A stretch of 64,000 nucleotides of DNA, taken from Palsa-89 sp963824345. GTDB lineage: Bacteria; Acidobacteriota; Terriglobia; Bryobacterales; Bryobacteraceae. The DNA lies in assembly GCA_963824345.1 (NCBI GenBank), contig CAWGOZ010000006.1, forward strand, positions 62,001-126,000, in the 5' to 3' direction. Positions 1 through 8,046 of this stretch are shown here, in pieces. The notes beneath the pieces were generated by a model. The model saw nothing but the letters and a program-made list of their open reading frames with translations. It had not been told where the DNA came from and ran no database searches. Both the position numbers and the translations under genes were made by a program. Numbering within the stretch: the stretch's first letter is position 1; each line of letters begins with the position of its first letter.

Positions 1-249
1 GCTTTCCCAGTGCCTCGGCGGCACGCGGCGTCAAAGCAACGCGCCGCTCACCGGGGAAGCTTTCGCCGGGCACTCCTATGGTCACAGCCACGAGTTACCT
101 CCTCACGGACGGTAGTTGGGAGAGGCATTCAGGCTTCAAGATTGCGTCTCGCGGCCGGATGCTCCCAAAACTTCTCTGAAGATCATACTCCCATTTGCGG
201 AATATTGCCGAAGCAGGTATCGCTCGCGGTTGAATGGAGCGGCTATGAT

Positions 250-2265
250 GTGGGCATCGCCCGAAACTATTCAGCCCTGGTTCGCTCCGCGGCTTGCCCC
301 CTGCTAGCCGCGTCGTTGTTCCTGCTCAACGCCTACATCTGCCGCGGGCTCTTCGGAATGGAATACCTGCGCCACATGGGTACCATCGAAGGCGCGTATA
401 TCGGCATCAGCAGGTATATGCTGGCTCATTGGCGAGATTACTCGTGGTTTCCCGTATGGTACGCGGGCATTCCCGCGCAAAATACCTACCCTCCACTCCT
501 GCATTGGGTGGTGGCGGTTGTGGCGCTGCTGCGGGGTATCTCGCCGGCGCACGCGCACCATTGGGTCACGGCGCTGTTCTACTGCCTGGGACCGATTATG
601 CTGTTCGCACTCACGCTCCGGCTCAGCGGATCGCGCAGGGCTGCCTTCCTGGCCGCGGTTCTCTATTCCGTACTCTCGCCTTCCGAATGGCTGATGCCCG
701 CGATCGGCCGGGCTACTGGTCAGTTCCACCCGGAGCGGCTGACCACGTTGGTCTACGACGGCGAAGGACCGCATGTCACCGCTCTCACTCTGCTACCGCT
801 CGCCATTCTGCTTCTGGACTTGGCCCTGGAGCGCCGGCGCGCGCCCTATTTCATGCTAGCCGCCTTAGGCTTTGCTTCGGTAGCCCTTACCAATTGGATC
901 GGAGCGTTGGGTCTGGCGCTTGGGGTGATCGCATATATTTTCGCCAGGCCAGTTTCCGGCAAGCTCTGGAAGCGAGACCTGACTTTCATAGTTTTTCTCG
1001 CCGTCACGGCTTATATCCTGGCATCGCCCTGGATTCCGCCCTCGACAATTGCGGCCGTTCAGACCAACTCGCAGCGGATCGGCGGCGACTACACTCACAC
1101 CGCCGCGCAACTCCTTCGCTGGGCGCCCGCGATTCTGCTGACCCTGCTGATCGCCAAACTCGTACTTCGGCGCGCGCCTGCGTATCTGCAATTCGCCGTC
1201 TTCTTCGCGTTTCTCACCGCGCTCATCCCTATGGCGGCCACCTGGGCGAACGTCGCCATTGTTCCACAGCCCGAGCGCTATCACCTGGAGATGGAGCTAG
1301 GCCTGGCGCTGCTTGCCGGATTGCTTATCGATACTGCGCTTAGCGGCGTGCCGGACCGCGCTGCGCTCTTCGTCACCATCACCTTACTGCTGGCATTGAT
1401 CTGGCCGGTGAAGTCCGACCGACGGTACGCGCGCGACGGCCTAATCCTGAGCACCGATATTACGGCCACCTCGGAGTGGCGCACCGCCCAGTGGCTGAAT
1501 CAGCACTGGAAAGGTGACCGCGTTATGCTGCCGGGCTCTTCTTCGTTCTGGCTAACGGCCTTCTCCGACACGCCGGAAATCGACGGAGGGTTTGCGCAAG
1601 GCGTGACAATCCCCGTCTATCTCATGGAGAAATACGAGGTCGGCACCGGCGAATCAGCCGGCTCTCATGCAGCCGAAATCGCGATCCTCTGGTTCAAAGC
1701 GCTGGGTGTCCAAGCGGTGGCCGTGAGCGGGCCGGGAAGCACCGAAGTGTATAAGGATTTCCGCAACCCGGCTGAATTCGAGGGCCTGTTGCAGCCCCTG
1801 TGGCGCGATCGTGGAGACGTCCTATACAGCGTGGGCGCGTCCGCATCTCTGGCGCACCTCGTGCCGGTGGGCGATTTGGTGACCAGGACGCCCGAAAATG
1901 GCATTGACGTCGCTCCGCTTCGTCCCTACGTTGCCGCGCTCGACAACCCCCGCTATCCAGCGGCTTCGTTCGAATGGAGTAGCCTGCACTCGGCGACAAT
2001 CCAAACGGACCTTCCGCCCGACAGCGTCGTTTCCATTCAAGTCTCCTGGAGCGCCGGATGGCACGCGCGCATGAACGGGCGTCCCCTGCATGTCTTCAAG
2101 GACGGCCTCGGATTCATGTATGTCGTTCCAAACACCACGGGTCCCGCGTCGATTTCGATCGAATACGATGGCGGAACCGAGATGATCACCGCGCGTTGGA
2201 TTAGCGGCGTGACCTCGGCGCTGCTTGGAATCGCGTCCCTGTGGAGCTGGGCCAGACGTCACTGA
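250..2265 (+). CDS. Polytopic membrane protein, GT-C glycosyltransferase-like
   Basis: About 671 residues. The first ~450 hold roughly ten hydrophobic segments (for example AACPLLAASLFLLNAYIC near the start). The last ~200 residues are soluble and probably extracytoplasmic, and the chain ends in one more hydrophobic stretch. This plan, with a YPPLLHW loop after the first membrane span, resembles lipid-linked GT-C sugar transferases, but I see no decisive catalytic motif. I chose the GTG at 250 because GGAG lies about 10 bases upstream; the same frame is open back to an ATG at 10, but that extension is basic and low-complexity. Bases 1-249 hold nothing else I can support. The glycan-related genes downstream fit a surface-sugar role, which is inference. 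Confidence 0.65.
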   Translation: MGIARNYSALVRSAACPLLAASLFLLNAYICRGLFGMEYLRHMGTIEGAYIGISRYMLAHWRDYSWFPVWYAGIPAQNTYPPLLHWVVAVVALLRGISPAHAHHWVTALFYCLGPIMLFALTLRLSGSRRAAFLAAVLYSVLSPSEWLMPAIGRATGQFHPERLTTLVYDGEGPHVTALTLLPLAILLLDLALERRRAPYFMLAALGFASVALTNWIGALGLALGVIAYIFARPVSGKLWKRDLTFIVFLAVTAYILASPWIPPSTIAAVQTNSQRIGGDYTHTAAQLLRWAPAILLTLLIAKLVLRRAPAYLQFAVFFAFLTALIPMAATWANVAIVPQPERYHLEMELGLALLAGLLIDTALSGVPDRAALFVTITLLLALIWPVKSDRRYARDGLILSTDITATSEWRTAQWLNQHWKGDRVMLPGSSSFWLTAFSDTPEIDGGFAQGVTIPVYLMEKYEVGTGESAGSHAAEIAILWFKALGVQAVAVSGPGSTEVYKDFRNPAEFEGLLQPLWRDRGDVLYSVGASASLAHLVPVGDLVTRTPENGIDVAPLRPYVAALDNPRYPAASFEWSSLHSATIQTDLPPDSVVSIQVSWSAGWHARMNGRPLHVFKDGLGFMYVVPNTTGPASISIEYDGGTEMITARWISGVTSALLGIASLWSWARRH

Positions 2266-2490
2266 GTGATTGAGATGTCCGCGCACGCTACCACGGAATC
2301 GCCCAACGACACAGAAATCGTCGCCGGTCTCAAGTCGTTCCATCGCTTACGCCCGTGATCCGGACGTTCTCGCGCTGCCAGCTGCGCGTCGACCGCGATT
2401 CGCCGCGCTAAACCTGGACGGCTCTCCCCAACTCGGATGCGCACGTCGTGCCAGCCTGGCGTGAGCCCTGGGGGCAATCCACCCAATTGT
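2266..2490 (-). pseudogene. Decayed C-terminal remnant of a secreted or membrane protein
   Basis: Between the membrane protein and the first methyltransferase lie about 400 bases with no convincing plus-strand gene. On the minus strand one frame reads LTPGWHDVRIRVGES followed by RRIAVD. A +1 shift then gives ENVRITGVSDGTT, immediately followed by TGA. From memory, this order (PGWHDVRL, then IAVD, then ITGVxDGTTW) is a recurring C-terminal pattern in acidobacterial membrane and secreted proteins, with Trp where the stop now sits. The remnant needs at least one frameshift and one stop to be explained. The rest of the gap (2491-2668) shows nothing recognisable. Confidence 0.35.
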
Positions 2491-2668
2491 CGGTCTGTCC
2501 CCCGAATTCGTTCGTCTCGTAAAATTCCGTCACGGGCCGCTGGTCCACGTTTTCGCCCTGCCGATGCTGTTCGCGCAGGATGGGTCTCAGACGCCTTGGA
2601 TCAAGGTCCCATCGGGCAGTTCGAAACTATGTCACCAGGCACGCGGCTTAATATGCTCTCCTACAGAT

Positions 2669-3568
2669 GTGAGACCGCTGCAGAAGACGATTCGGCGAAA
2701 GCTGTGGAATCGATTCCGACGCTCTCCGACTAAACCGGCGGAGTCTCTGCCGGACGCCGTGCCTCCGCTCCCCAGGCAGGAGGAAATCCGGAGCTTCATC
2801 AGAAGCCTTGACGCGGCCGACTACAACGCGCGCCGTTACCTGGAGGTTCACCTGGACCGGTTAGCCATCACCGCGAGTCTGGCGCCGCCGCCGCAAAAAA
2901 CCGGCAAGGCGTTGGAGCTTGGCACCTACATGCACATACCGCCCGCGCTCCAACACATTCACGGTTATGCCGAGGTCCGGGGGGCGTACTTCGGCCCGCT
3001 GGGACAATCCGAGCAGAAGCAGGCGAGCATCGCGGGCAAAACAGTTTTCGAGTGCCGGGTGGATCTCTTCAACGCGGAGAAGGATCGCTATCCCTACCAG
3101 GATGCCACCTTCGACTGCGTCTTAGCGTGCGAAATCTTCGAGCATTTTCTGCACGACCCAATGCACATGCTGGCCGAGACAAACCGCATTTTGGATCGCC
3201 GGGGATATTTGGTTCTGACGACTCCGAATGCCGCCAGCGCAACCGCCGTTGCCCGCACTCTCGACATGAGCGGAAATCCGCAGTTCTACTCGAAATACAC
3301 GCATCCCAGCGGCGCCTACGCGGAATCCGAAGTCGGCCACATGCGCGAGTATACGCCCAAAGAGCTTACGCAAGCCCTGGACGCGGCAGGGTTCGAGATT
3401 GAACATCTGTTCACCAAGGTCGCCCCTTCGTACCGGGCGCATGAGTGGATTCTTGGTTTGCTGGGCGAACTTGGATTTCCTACGCATCTGCGCGGCGAAC
3501 AAATGTACTGCCTGGCGCGTAAGGTGACCACTGTCCAGGATCGTTATCCGAGGTTTTTGTACGAGTGA
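2669..3568 (+). CDS. SAM-dependent methyltransferase (class I), paralog 1
   Basis: About 299 residues. A helical N-terminal part is followed by a Rossmann-type methyltransferase core: ALELGTYMHIPP stands where the SAM-binding glycine loop would be, then DATFDCVLACEIFEHF (post-motif acidic region) and GYLVLTTPNAAS (motif III). It is clearly paralogous to the protein encoded at 6741-7679: GAYFGPLGQSEQ against GAYYGPSGRSEQ, DRYPYQDATF against DRYPYSDGSF, and the same ending RYPRFLYE. GTG 2669 is preferred because it gives an N-terminus of the paralog's length; an ATG at 2564 is also in frame. Its stop overlaps the next start in GTGA, so translation is probably coupled. The substrate is unknown; the mannosidase neighbour suggests a glycan. 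Confidence 0.8.
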   Translation: MRPLQKTIRRKLWNRFRRSPTKPAESLPDAVPPLPRQEEIRSFIRSLDAADYNARRYLEVHLDRLAITASLAPPPQKTGKALELGTYMHIPPALQHIHGYAEVRGAYFGPLGQSEQKQASIAGKTVFECRVDLFNAEKDRYPYQDATFDCVLACEIFEHFLHDPMHMLAETNRILDRRGYLVLTTPNAASATAVARTLDMSGNPQFYSKYTHPSGAYAESEVGHMREYTPKELTQALDAAGFEIEHLFTKVAPSYRAHEWILGLLGELGFPTHLRGEQMYCLARKVTTVQDRYPRFLYE

Positions 3569-4545
3569 CGCGCCGGAATCTTTTATCAATCCTTCCCGGG
3601 ACCGCCGGCCTTCTGCTGGCCGAACGCGCGTCGTTGCATCACCACGTTCTGGCTTTCTACTATGGCTGGTATGCAAATCTCGAGGTGAGCGGGCGATGGG
3701 CGCATTGGCCGGAGGGCACGGCTCATGAACCTCAACTGGGGCGCTATGATAGCCACGATCCGAAGGTGATCGAAAAGCATTTTAGCCAGGCGAAATCGGC
3801 CGGTATTACCGGTTTGATTGTGAGCTGGTGGAGGCCGGGGGATTTTCAGGATCAAGGCATGCCGTTGCTGTTGGCCGCGGCCGAGCAGGCCGGGCTGAAA
3901 ATTACCATTTATTATGAAGCCGCGAAGCCACGCAGGTCGCCCACCCCACAAGCAACCGCGGACGACCTTGTGGATATCCTCACGCGCTATGGCAACCACC
4001 CGGCATGGCTGCGGGCCGGAAACACGCCGGTAGTATTCGTGTATACGCGTGCGTTGAACGAATTGCAACTCGGGGGATGGACGAGTGTTCTATCTCAAGT
4101 GAAGCGGCGCTACGCGGGCGGACTCTGCTTGGTGGGCGATCAGATCTCGGCAGCGGCATCCAAGGTCTTCGATGGGATTCACAGCTATAATCCAACGAAT
4201 GAAATCGCAAATATGAATGTCGATCAAATCCGCTCCTGGGCTCGCGCGACATACCCCAAATGGGTGGCAACCGCCGGACCAGGGATCTCCTGCGTGACTG
4301 TGATTCCGGGCTACGACGATACCAAACTCAATCGTCGGGGACCAAGGCCGACCACCGACCGGCACGGCGGCGAAACTTATCGCGTTCTCTGGCAGGAGGC
4401 CATTGCGGCTCGGCCGGATTGGATCCTCATCACCAGTTGGAATGAGTGGCACGAGGGCAGCGAGATCGAGCCGTCCATGGAAAATGGCGATCGGGAACTG
4501 GCTACGACGGGAGAATTTTCGCGGAGGTTCGTTAGTGGACGTTAG
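3565..4545 (+). CDS. GH99-like endo-alpha-mannosidase family protein
   Basis: About 326 residues. The N-terminus TRRNLLSILPGTAGLLLA is a Tat-like or short hydrophobic export signal. The mature part begins with FYYGWY and runs through IVSWW to SWNEWHEGSEIEPS. The NEWHEG segment matches the EWHE motif that supplies the catalytic glutamates in family GH99, whose known members cleave alpha-mannosides internally. Length is a little short for a complete GH99 catalytic domain, which fits bacterial relatives annotated as GH99-like or WbsX-like. The gene starts at GTG within the stop of the preceding methyltransferase and overlaps the following gene by 11 bases. The true substrate (own surface glycan or environmental polymer) cannot be read from sequence. 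Confidence 0.75.
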   Translation: MTRRNLLSILPGTAGLLLAERASLHHHVLAFYYGWYANLEVSGRWAHWPEGTAHEPQLGRYDSHDPKVIEKHFSQAKSAGITGLIVSWWRPGDFQDQGMPLLLAAAEQAGLKITIYYEAAKPRRSPTPQATADDLVDILTRYGNHPAWLRAGNTPVVFVYTRALNELQLGGWTSVLSQVKRRYAGGLCLVGDQISAAASKVFDGIHSYNPTNEIANMNVDQIRSWARATYPKWVATAGPGISCVTVIPGYDDTKLNRRGPRPTTDRHGGETYRVLWQEAIAARPDWILITSWNEWHEGSEIEPSMENGDRELATTGEFSRRFVSGR

Positions 4546-6748
4546 ATTGATCTGCACGATGATCGTGGCGCTGCTGGCCGGCGCCGTCAACCTGCCTGCA
4601 CAACCGAGCGTCGTCACCTATCACAACGACAATGCGCGCACCGGACAATATTTGAATGAGATCCTGCTCACTCCTGAGGGTCTGAAAGCTGGTTCGTTCG
4701 AAAAGCGCTACTTCTTTCCACTGGATGGAGCCGTCTACGCACAGCCGCTGTATCTATCCAGAGTGAAGATCCCCGGGAAGGGTTTTCACAATGTTCTGTT
4801 CGTGGCCACTTCGCACGATAGCCTTTACGCCCTAGATGCTGACGATGAATCCACTGCCACGCCGCTGTGGAGGGTCAGCTTCCTGGACGCGGCCTCCGGC
4901 GTAACCACCGTTTCCGAGACGGATGTCAATTGCCCGGTGATTTCAGAACTCGGAATTAGCGGGACTCCGGTGATCGATCCGAATTCCGGAACCATTTATG
5001 CGATCGTCTATACGAAAGAAGCCGGCAGCCAGTACGTTTACCGGCTGCATGCCATCGATGTAACCAGCGGCGCCGAACGGCCCGGCAGTCCGGTGGTGAT
5101 TCAACCATCCGGCTTTGTGCCGCTGGATCACAAACAGCGGACCGGGCTTCTGCTGTTGAACGGTACCGTCTATTCGTCCTGGTCCGGCAACTGCGATCAT
5201 GGCACGTATCATGGCTGGGTGATGGCGCACGATGCCACAACATTACAGCTCACGGGAGTCTTCAACGACTCGGCTGGGGTGAGCGGAGCATCCTTCTGGA
5301 ACGGCGGCGCGGGTCCCGCGGCGGATGAACAGGGCAACATTTTCGTGGTGTCGGCCAACGGAGATTTCAGCGGTAATGTGTCGCTGGCGCAATACGATGA
5401 GTCCGTTCTAAGGATCGCGCCGGCGCCGCAGCTGGCGATGGCCGATCAGTTCACTCCGTTCAATAAAGTGCTCCTGGACCAGCAGGACTTGGATCTTGGT
5501 TCCAGTGGCGCGTTGGTGTTACCGGACCAGGCCGGTAGCCAGGCGCATCCCCACATGCTCTTTACCTCCGGCAAGGAAGGGCGAATGTACCTGCTGGACC
5601 GCGATGCGTTGGGAGGCGTCCAGCTTGGATCGGACTCCGCGGCTCTGGCGTCGCTGCCAATCCCGGGGACTGGCGCCACCTTTGGCTCGGCCGCGTATTT
5701 CAACGGCTTCATCTACGTGGCTCCATCGAATTCGCCAATGCTTGCATTTCCAGTGGCCGGCGCCTCCTTGGGATCCCTGCCAGCGGCGTCCACGTCGATT
5801 GGAAATGGACCTCTCGGAGCAACACCCAGCATTTCCGCCAACAGCACCCGCGACGGGATCGTTTGGACCATCACGGCAGCTGATGGCGGCCAACTGCTGG
5901 CGTACGATGCCAGCGATTTGAGCGAGCTGTTTGACAGCAACGCGCGAGCATCGGATCAGCTGCCCGGCTACACGGAGTTTACCGTGCCAACCATTGCGGA
6001 TGGAAAAGTTTTTGCTCCCACCGGAGGCGGCCTCGCCATTTACGCGGAAGCGGCGTTGGATACTCCCGTCATTACGGCAGTCGTCAACGCCGGCAGTTAC
6101 TCGCCGTCGATCGCGCCCGGATCCCTGATCTCCATTTTTGGTTCGGGGTTGGCTGCGATGACGGCGACGGCCTCCTCGATTCCCTTCCCTATGTCCATCG
6201 CGGATACGTCGGTGACGGTCAACGGTATACCAGCCCCGCTGCTATACGAGTCGCCCGCGCAGATCAACGCGCAATTACCCTGGGAAACCCTGGCTGGTCC
6301 AGCCACCGTCGTGGTGCGAACTCGCGGAGCTTCGTCAGCTCCGATAAACATCGGCGTTCAGCCTGCCGCACCCGGTCTGTTCACCGATGAAGCAGGCTTT
6401 GCCCGGGCATTGAATGCCGATGGTTCCGTGAATTCCAAGGCCAATCCCGCACTGGCCGGCGGCATCATTTCAGTTTTTTTTACCGGACAGGGAGCAGTCA
6501 CAACCCCTGTGGATGACGGTGCAGCGCCGCTGGCCGGACAGACCATCTCCGCTTCTTCGAAAGTGTCGGCCAGCATCGGCGGGTTGCCGGCGCAGATTGA
6601 TTTTGTGGGACTAGCTCCGCTCTACCCCGGCCTGGCGCAGATCAATCTAAAAGTACCAGCGCTCGCGAGTGGAAGTTACCCGCTGACTATCCTCATCGCA
6701 GGGAGGGCGAGCAACGCGGCCGAACTCGCCATATCAGGACTTGAATAG
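4535..6748 (+). CDS. Secreted PQQ-like beta-propeller with Solibacter-type C-terminal domain
   Basis: About 737 residues. GTG 4535 is chosen because GCGGAGG sits 8 bases upstream, inside the preceding gene, and because it yields a clean signal peptide (LICTMIVALLAGAVNLPAQ). Next comes a repeat-rich propeller region of about 480 residues opening with TYHNDNARTGQYLNE and containing blade-like motifs such as FVATSHDSLYALDADD. The last ~220 residues carry VNAGSYSPSIAPGSLISIFG, QINAQLPWE and VFFTGQG, the hallmarks of the TIGR03437-type domain common in Candidatus Solibacter. A close paralog lies at 49869-52070. No enzyme motif is evident. The gene overlaps both neighbours, placing it in the methyltransferase-GH99 operon. 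Confidence 0.8.
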   Translation: MDVRLICTMIVALLAGAVNLPAQPSVVTYHNDNARTGQYLNEILLTPEGLKAGSFEKRYFFPLDGAVYAQPLYLSRVKIPGKGFHNVLFVATSHDSLYALDADDESTATPLWRVSFLDAASGVTTVSETDVNCPVISELGISGTPVIDPNSGTIYAIVYTKEAGSQYVYRLHAIDVTSGAERPGSPVVIQPSGFVPLDHKQRTGLLLLNGTVYSSWSGNCDHGTYHGWVMAHDATTLQLTGVFNDSAGVSGASFWNGGAGPAADEQGNIFVVSANGDFSGNVSLAQYDESVLRIAPAPQLAMADQFTPFNKVLLDQQDLDLGSSGALVLPDQAGSQAHPHMLFTSGKEGRMYLLDRDALGGVQLGSDSAALASLPIPGTGATFGSAAYFNGFIYVAPSNSPMLAFPVAGASLGSLPAASTSIGNGPLGATPSISANSTRDGIVWTITAADGGQLLAYDASDLSELFDSNARASDQLPGYTEFTVPTIADGKVFAPTGGGLAIYAEAALDTPVITAVVNAGSYSPSIAPGSLISIFGSGLAAMTATASSIPFPMSIADTSVTVNGIPAPLLYESPAQINAQLPWETLAGPATVVVRTRGASSAPINIGVQPAAPGLFTDEAGFARALNADGSVNSKANPALAGGIISVFFTGQGAVTTPVDDGAAPLAGQTISASSKVSASIGGLPAQIDFVGLAPLYPGLAQINLKVPALASGSYPLTILIAGRASNAAELAISGLE

Positions 6749-7679
6749 ACGCGCAGGACCGCTGCCATTCCATCTGCGAGCGATCCGGGCGACGTTGCGG
6801 CGGCTCAACATCTACCTGAGCCGGCATTATGAATCGGCGCGCGGATCACCCATTCCTCGCCCCATAAGTTCCGCTGATGCGGCTGAGCTTGATACCGCCC
6901 TGCGGTTGCTGCGCGGACTCGATCTGCCTGACCCGGCGGCCCGCGAATATTTCCAGAAGCATCTGCCGCGGTTGGCGCGCACACTCACGCTGGTGCCCCG
7001 GGCGCGAACCAGCGGTGGAATCCTCGAACTGGGCTGCTATATGCAAATTACCCCGTTCTTGCGACAATGGCGCGGATATTCAAACGTGCGTGGCGCATAT
7101 TACGGGCCGTCGGGGCGCAGCGAGCAAAGGATGGCGAGCGTCCGCGGCGAGACGTTCGAAGTGCCCGTTGATTTGTTTGACGCCGAGCGCGATCGATATC
7201 CCTACAGCGACGGCAGCTTTGAAACCGTACTGGCTTGCGAACTGATCGAGCATCTAATCCGCGACCCGATGCACCTGCTCTTGGAGTGCCACCGGATTTT
7301 GGAGGACGGAGGGTGGCTCATCGTTACCACCCCCAACATCGCGAGCCTTACCAGCGTGGCGCGTGTCTTGCAAGGGTATGACAATCCGCAAATCAGCTCG
7401 GCTTATACGCCCCGACGCGCCGATGACTCCGACGAGATTCCGCACGTGCGCGAGTATACGGCGTTCGAGCTTCGCGCCGCTATAGAAGCCGCGGGTTTCC
7501 AGATTGAAGCGCTCTTCACCGAGCCCATTGCCGGGCTCGAAATGAACCGGCCCATGTGGAATTTTCTCGAGGATAACGGCTACAACACGTCACTGCGGGG
7601 CGAGCAGACCTATTGCGTGGCGGTAAAGCGGGCTGATCTGGCCGTGACGCGCTATCCGCGGTTCCTGTATTCGGAGTAA
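6741..7679 (+). CDS. SAM-dependent methyltransferase (class I), paralog 2
   Basis: About 312 residues, starting at TTG 6741 within the last codons of the propeller gene. ILELGCYMQITPF marks motif I, FETVLACELIEHL the acidic region and GGWLIVTTPNIASL motif III; it ends RYPRFLYSE. It shares these blocks and most spacing with the protein at 2669-3568, so the two are paralogs kept in one operon around a GH99-like enzyme and a secreted propeller. In both, the usual glycine-rich loop GxGxG is replaced by ELGxYM, so SAM binding may be unusual. This is the last gene of the overlapping set. Confidence 0.8.
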   Translation: MNRRAGPLPFHLRAIRATLRRLNIYLSRHYESARGSPIPRPISSADAAELDTALRLLRGLDLPDPAAREYFQKHLPRLARTLTLVPRARTSGGILELGCYMQITPFLRQWRGYSNVRGAYYGPSGRSEQRMASVRGETFEVPVDLFDAERDRYPYSDGSFETVLACELIEHLIRDPMHLLLECHRILEDGGWLIVTTPNIASLTSVARVLQGYDNPQISSAYTPRRADDSDEIPHVREYTAFELRAAIEAAGFQIEALFTEPIAGLEMNRPMWNFLEDNGYNTSLRGEQTYCVAVKRADLAVTRYPRFLYSE

Positions 7680-7693
7680 GGCCGCCCGGGAGA

Positions 7694-7711
7694 TTCCCAT
7701 ATCTATGGGAA
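7694..7711. other. Perfect inverted repeat after the methyltransferase operon
   Basis: TTCCCAT and ATGGGAA form a 7-bp stem with a 4-base ATCT loop, 15 bases after the methyltransferase stop. There is no T-run, so it is not a typical intrinsic terminator. The right arm includes GGGAAG, which would serve as ribosome binding site for the small reading frame at 7723. The hairpin could therefore mask that site. Confidence 0.35.
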
Positions 7712-7722
7712 GATGGCAATTG

Positions 7723-7893
7723 ATGAAGACAAATGACCCGCCCTTCCGCAAGACGGAGACCGGGACGCCTGACTCCGCTCCAGCATGGATGCCTGCGTTC
7801 GGAGGGCTCCGAAGCCTTCACAAGGAAACACAAAGGATAAATCGCGTGCTTGAAGAGGAATTCGAGCAAGTTGAAGAAGACGAGTGGCGCTGA
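7723..7893 (+). CDS. Small hypothetical protein (56 aa)
   Basis: A 56-residue reading frame with ATG at 7723 and GGGAAG about 10 bases upstream. The N-terminal half is proline- and tryptophan-containing (PAWMPAFGGLRSLHKET), and the C-terminal half is strongly acidic and helical (EEEFEQVEEDEW). I recognise no family. The charge pattern and ribosome binding site favour a real small protein, but codon use is only moderately like its neighbours. An ATG at 7705 would extend it by six residues but falls inside the hairpin. Confidence 0.45.
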   Translation: MKTNDPPFRKTETGTPDSAPAWMPAFGGLRSLHKETQRINRVLEEEFEQVEEDEWR

Positions 7894-7932
7894 TTCTTTG
7901 ACACCACCCTGTCTGCGCCTTTGTTACCGCGT

Positions 7933-7974
7933 CGTCACCTGGTGACGCCTGCCGTACCTCAACGGATGTACAAT
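7933..7974 (+). promoter_or_regulatory. Palindrome and -10-like box before the redox operon
   Basis: CGTCACC-T-GGTGACG at 7933-7947 is a perfect 7+1+7 palindrome. A -10-like TACAAT follows at 7969-7974. No good -35 element is present at the right spacing; the palindrome lies just upstream of where it would be. That layout is typical of activator-dependent promoters. The regulator is unknown. Confidence 0.35.
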
Positions 7975-8046
7975 GAATCCATACTGATTCGCTTGGCTTC
8001 AACGAGCGCATAAATTGACTGTGGTCGAGATCGAGAGGATCCACGT

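Noticed and set aside
294..1343. A 349-codon frame within the first membrane protein gene
   Set aside because: It has no hydrophobic segments or known motifs and is a frame shadow of the membrane protein.
2437..2733. Plus-strand frame of 98 codons before the first methyltransferase
   Set aside because: No recognisable motif and overlap with the methyltransferase N-terminus in another frame; the minus-strand remnant explains the region better.
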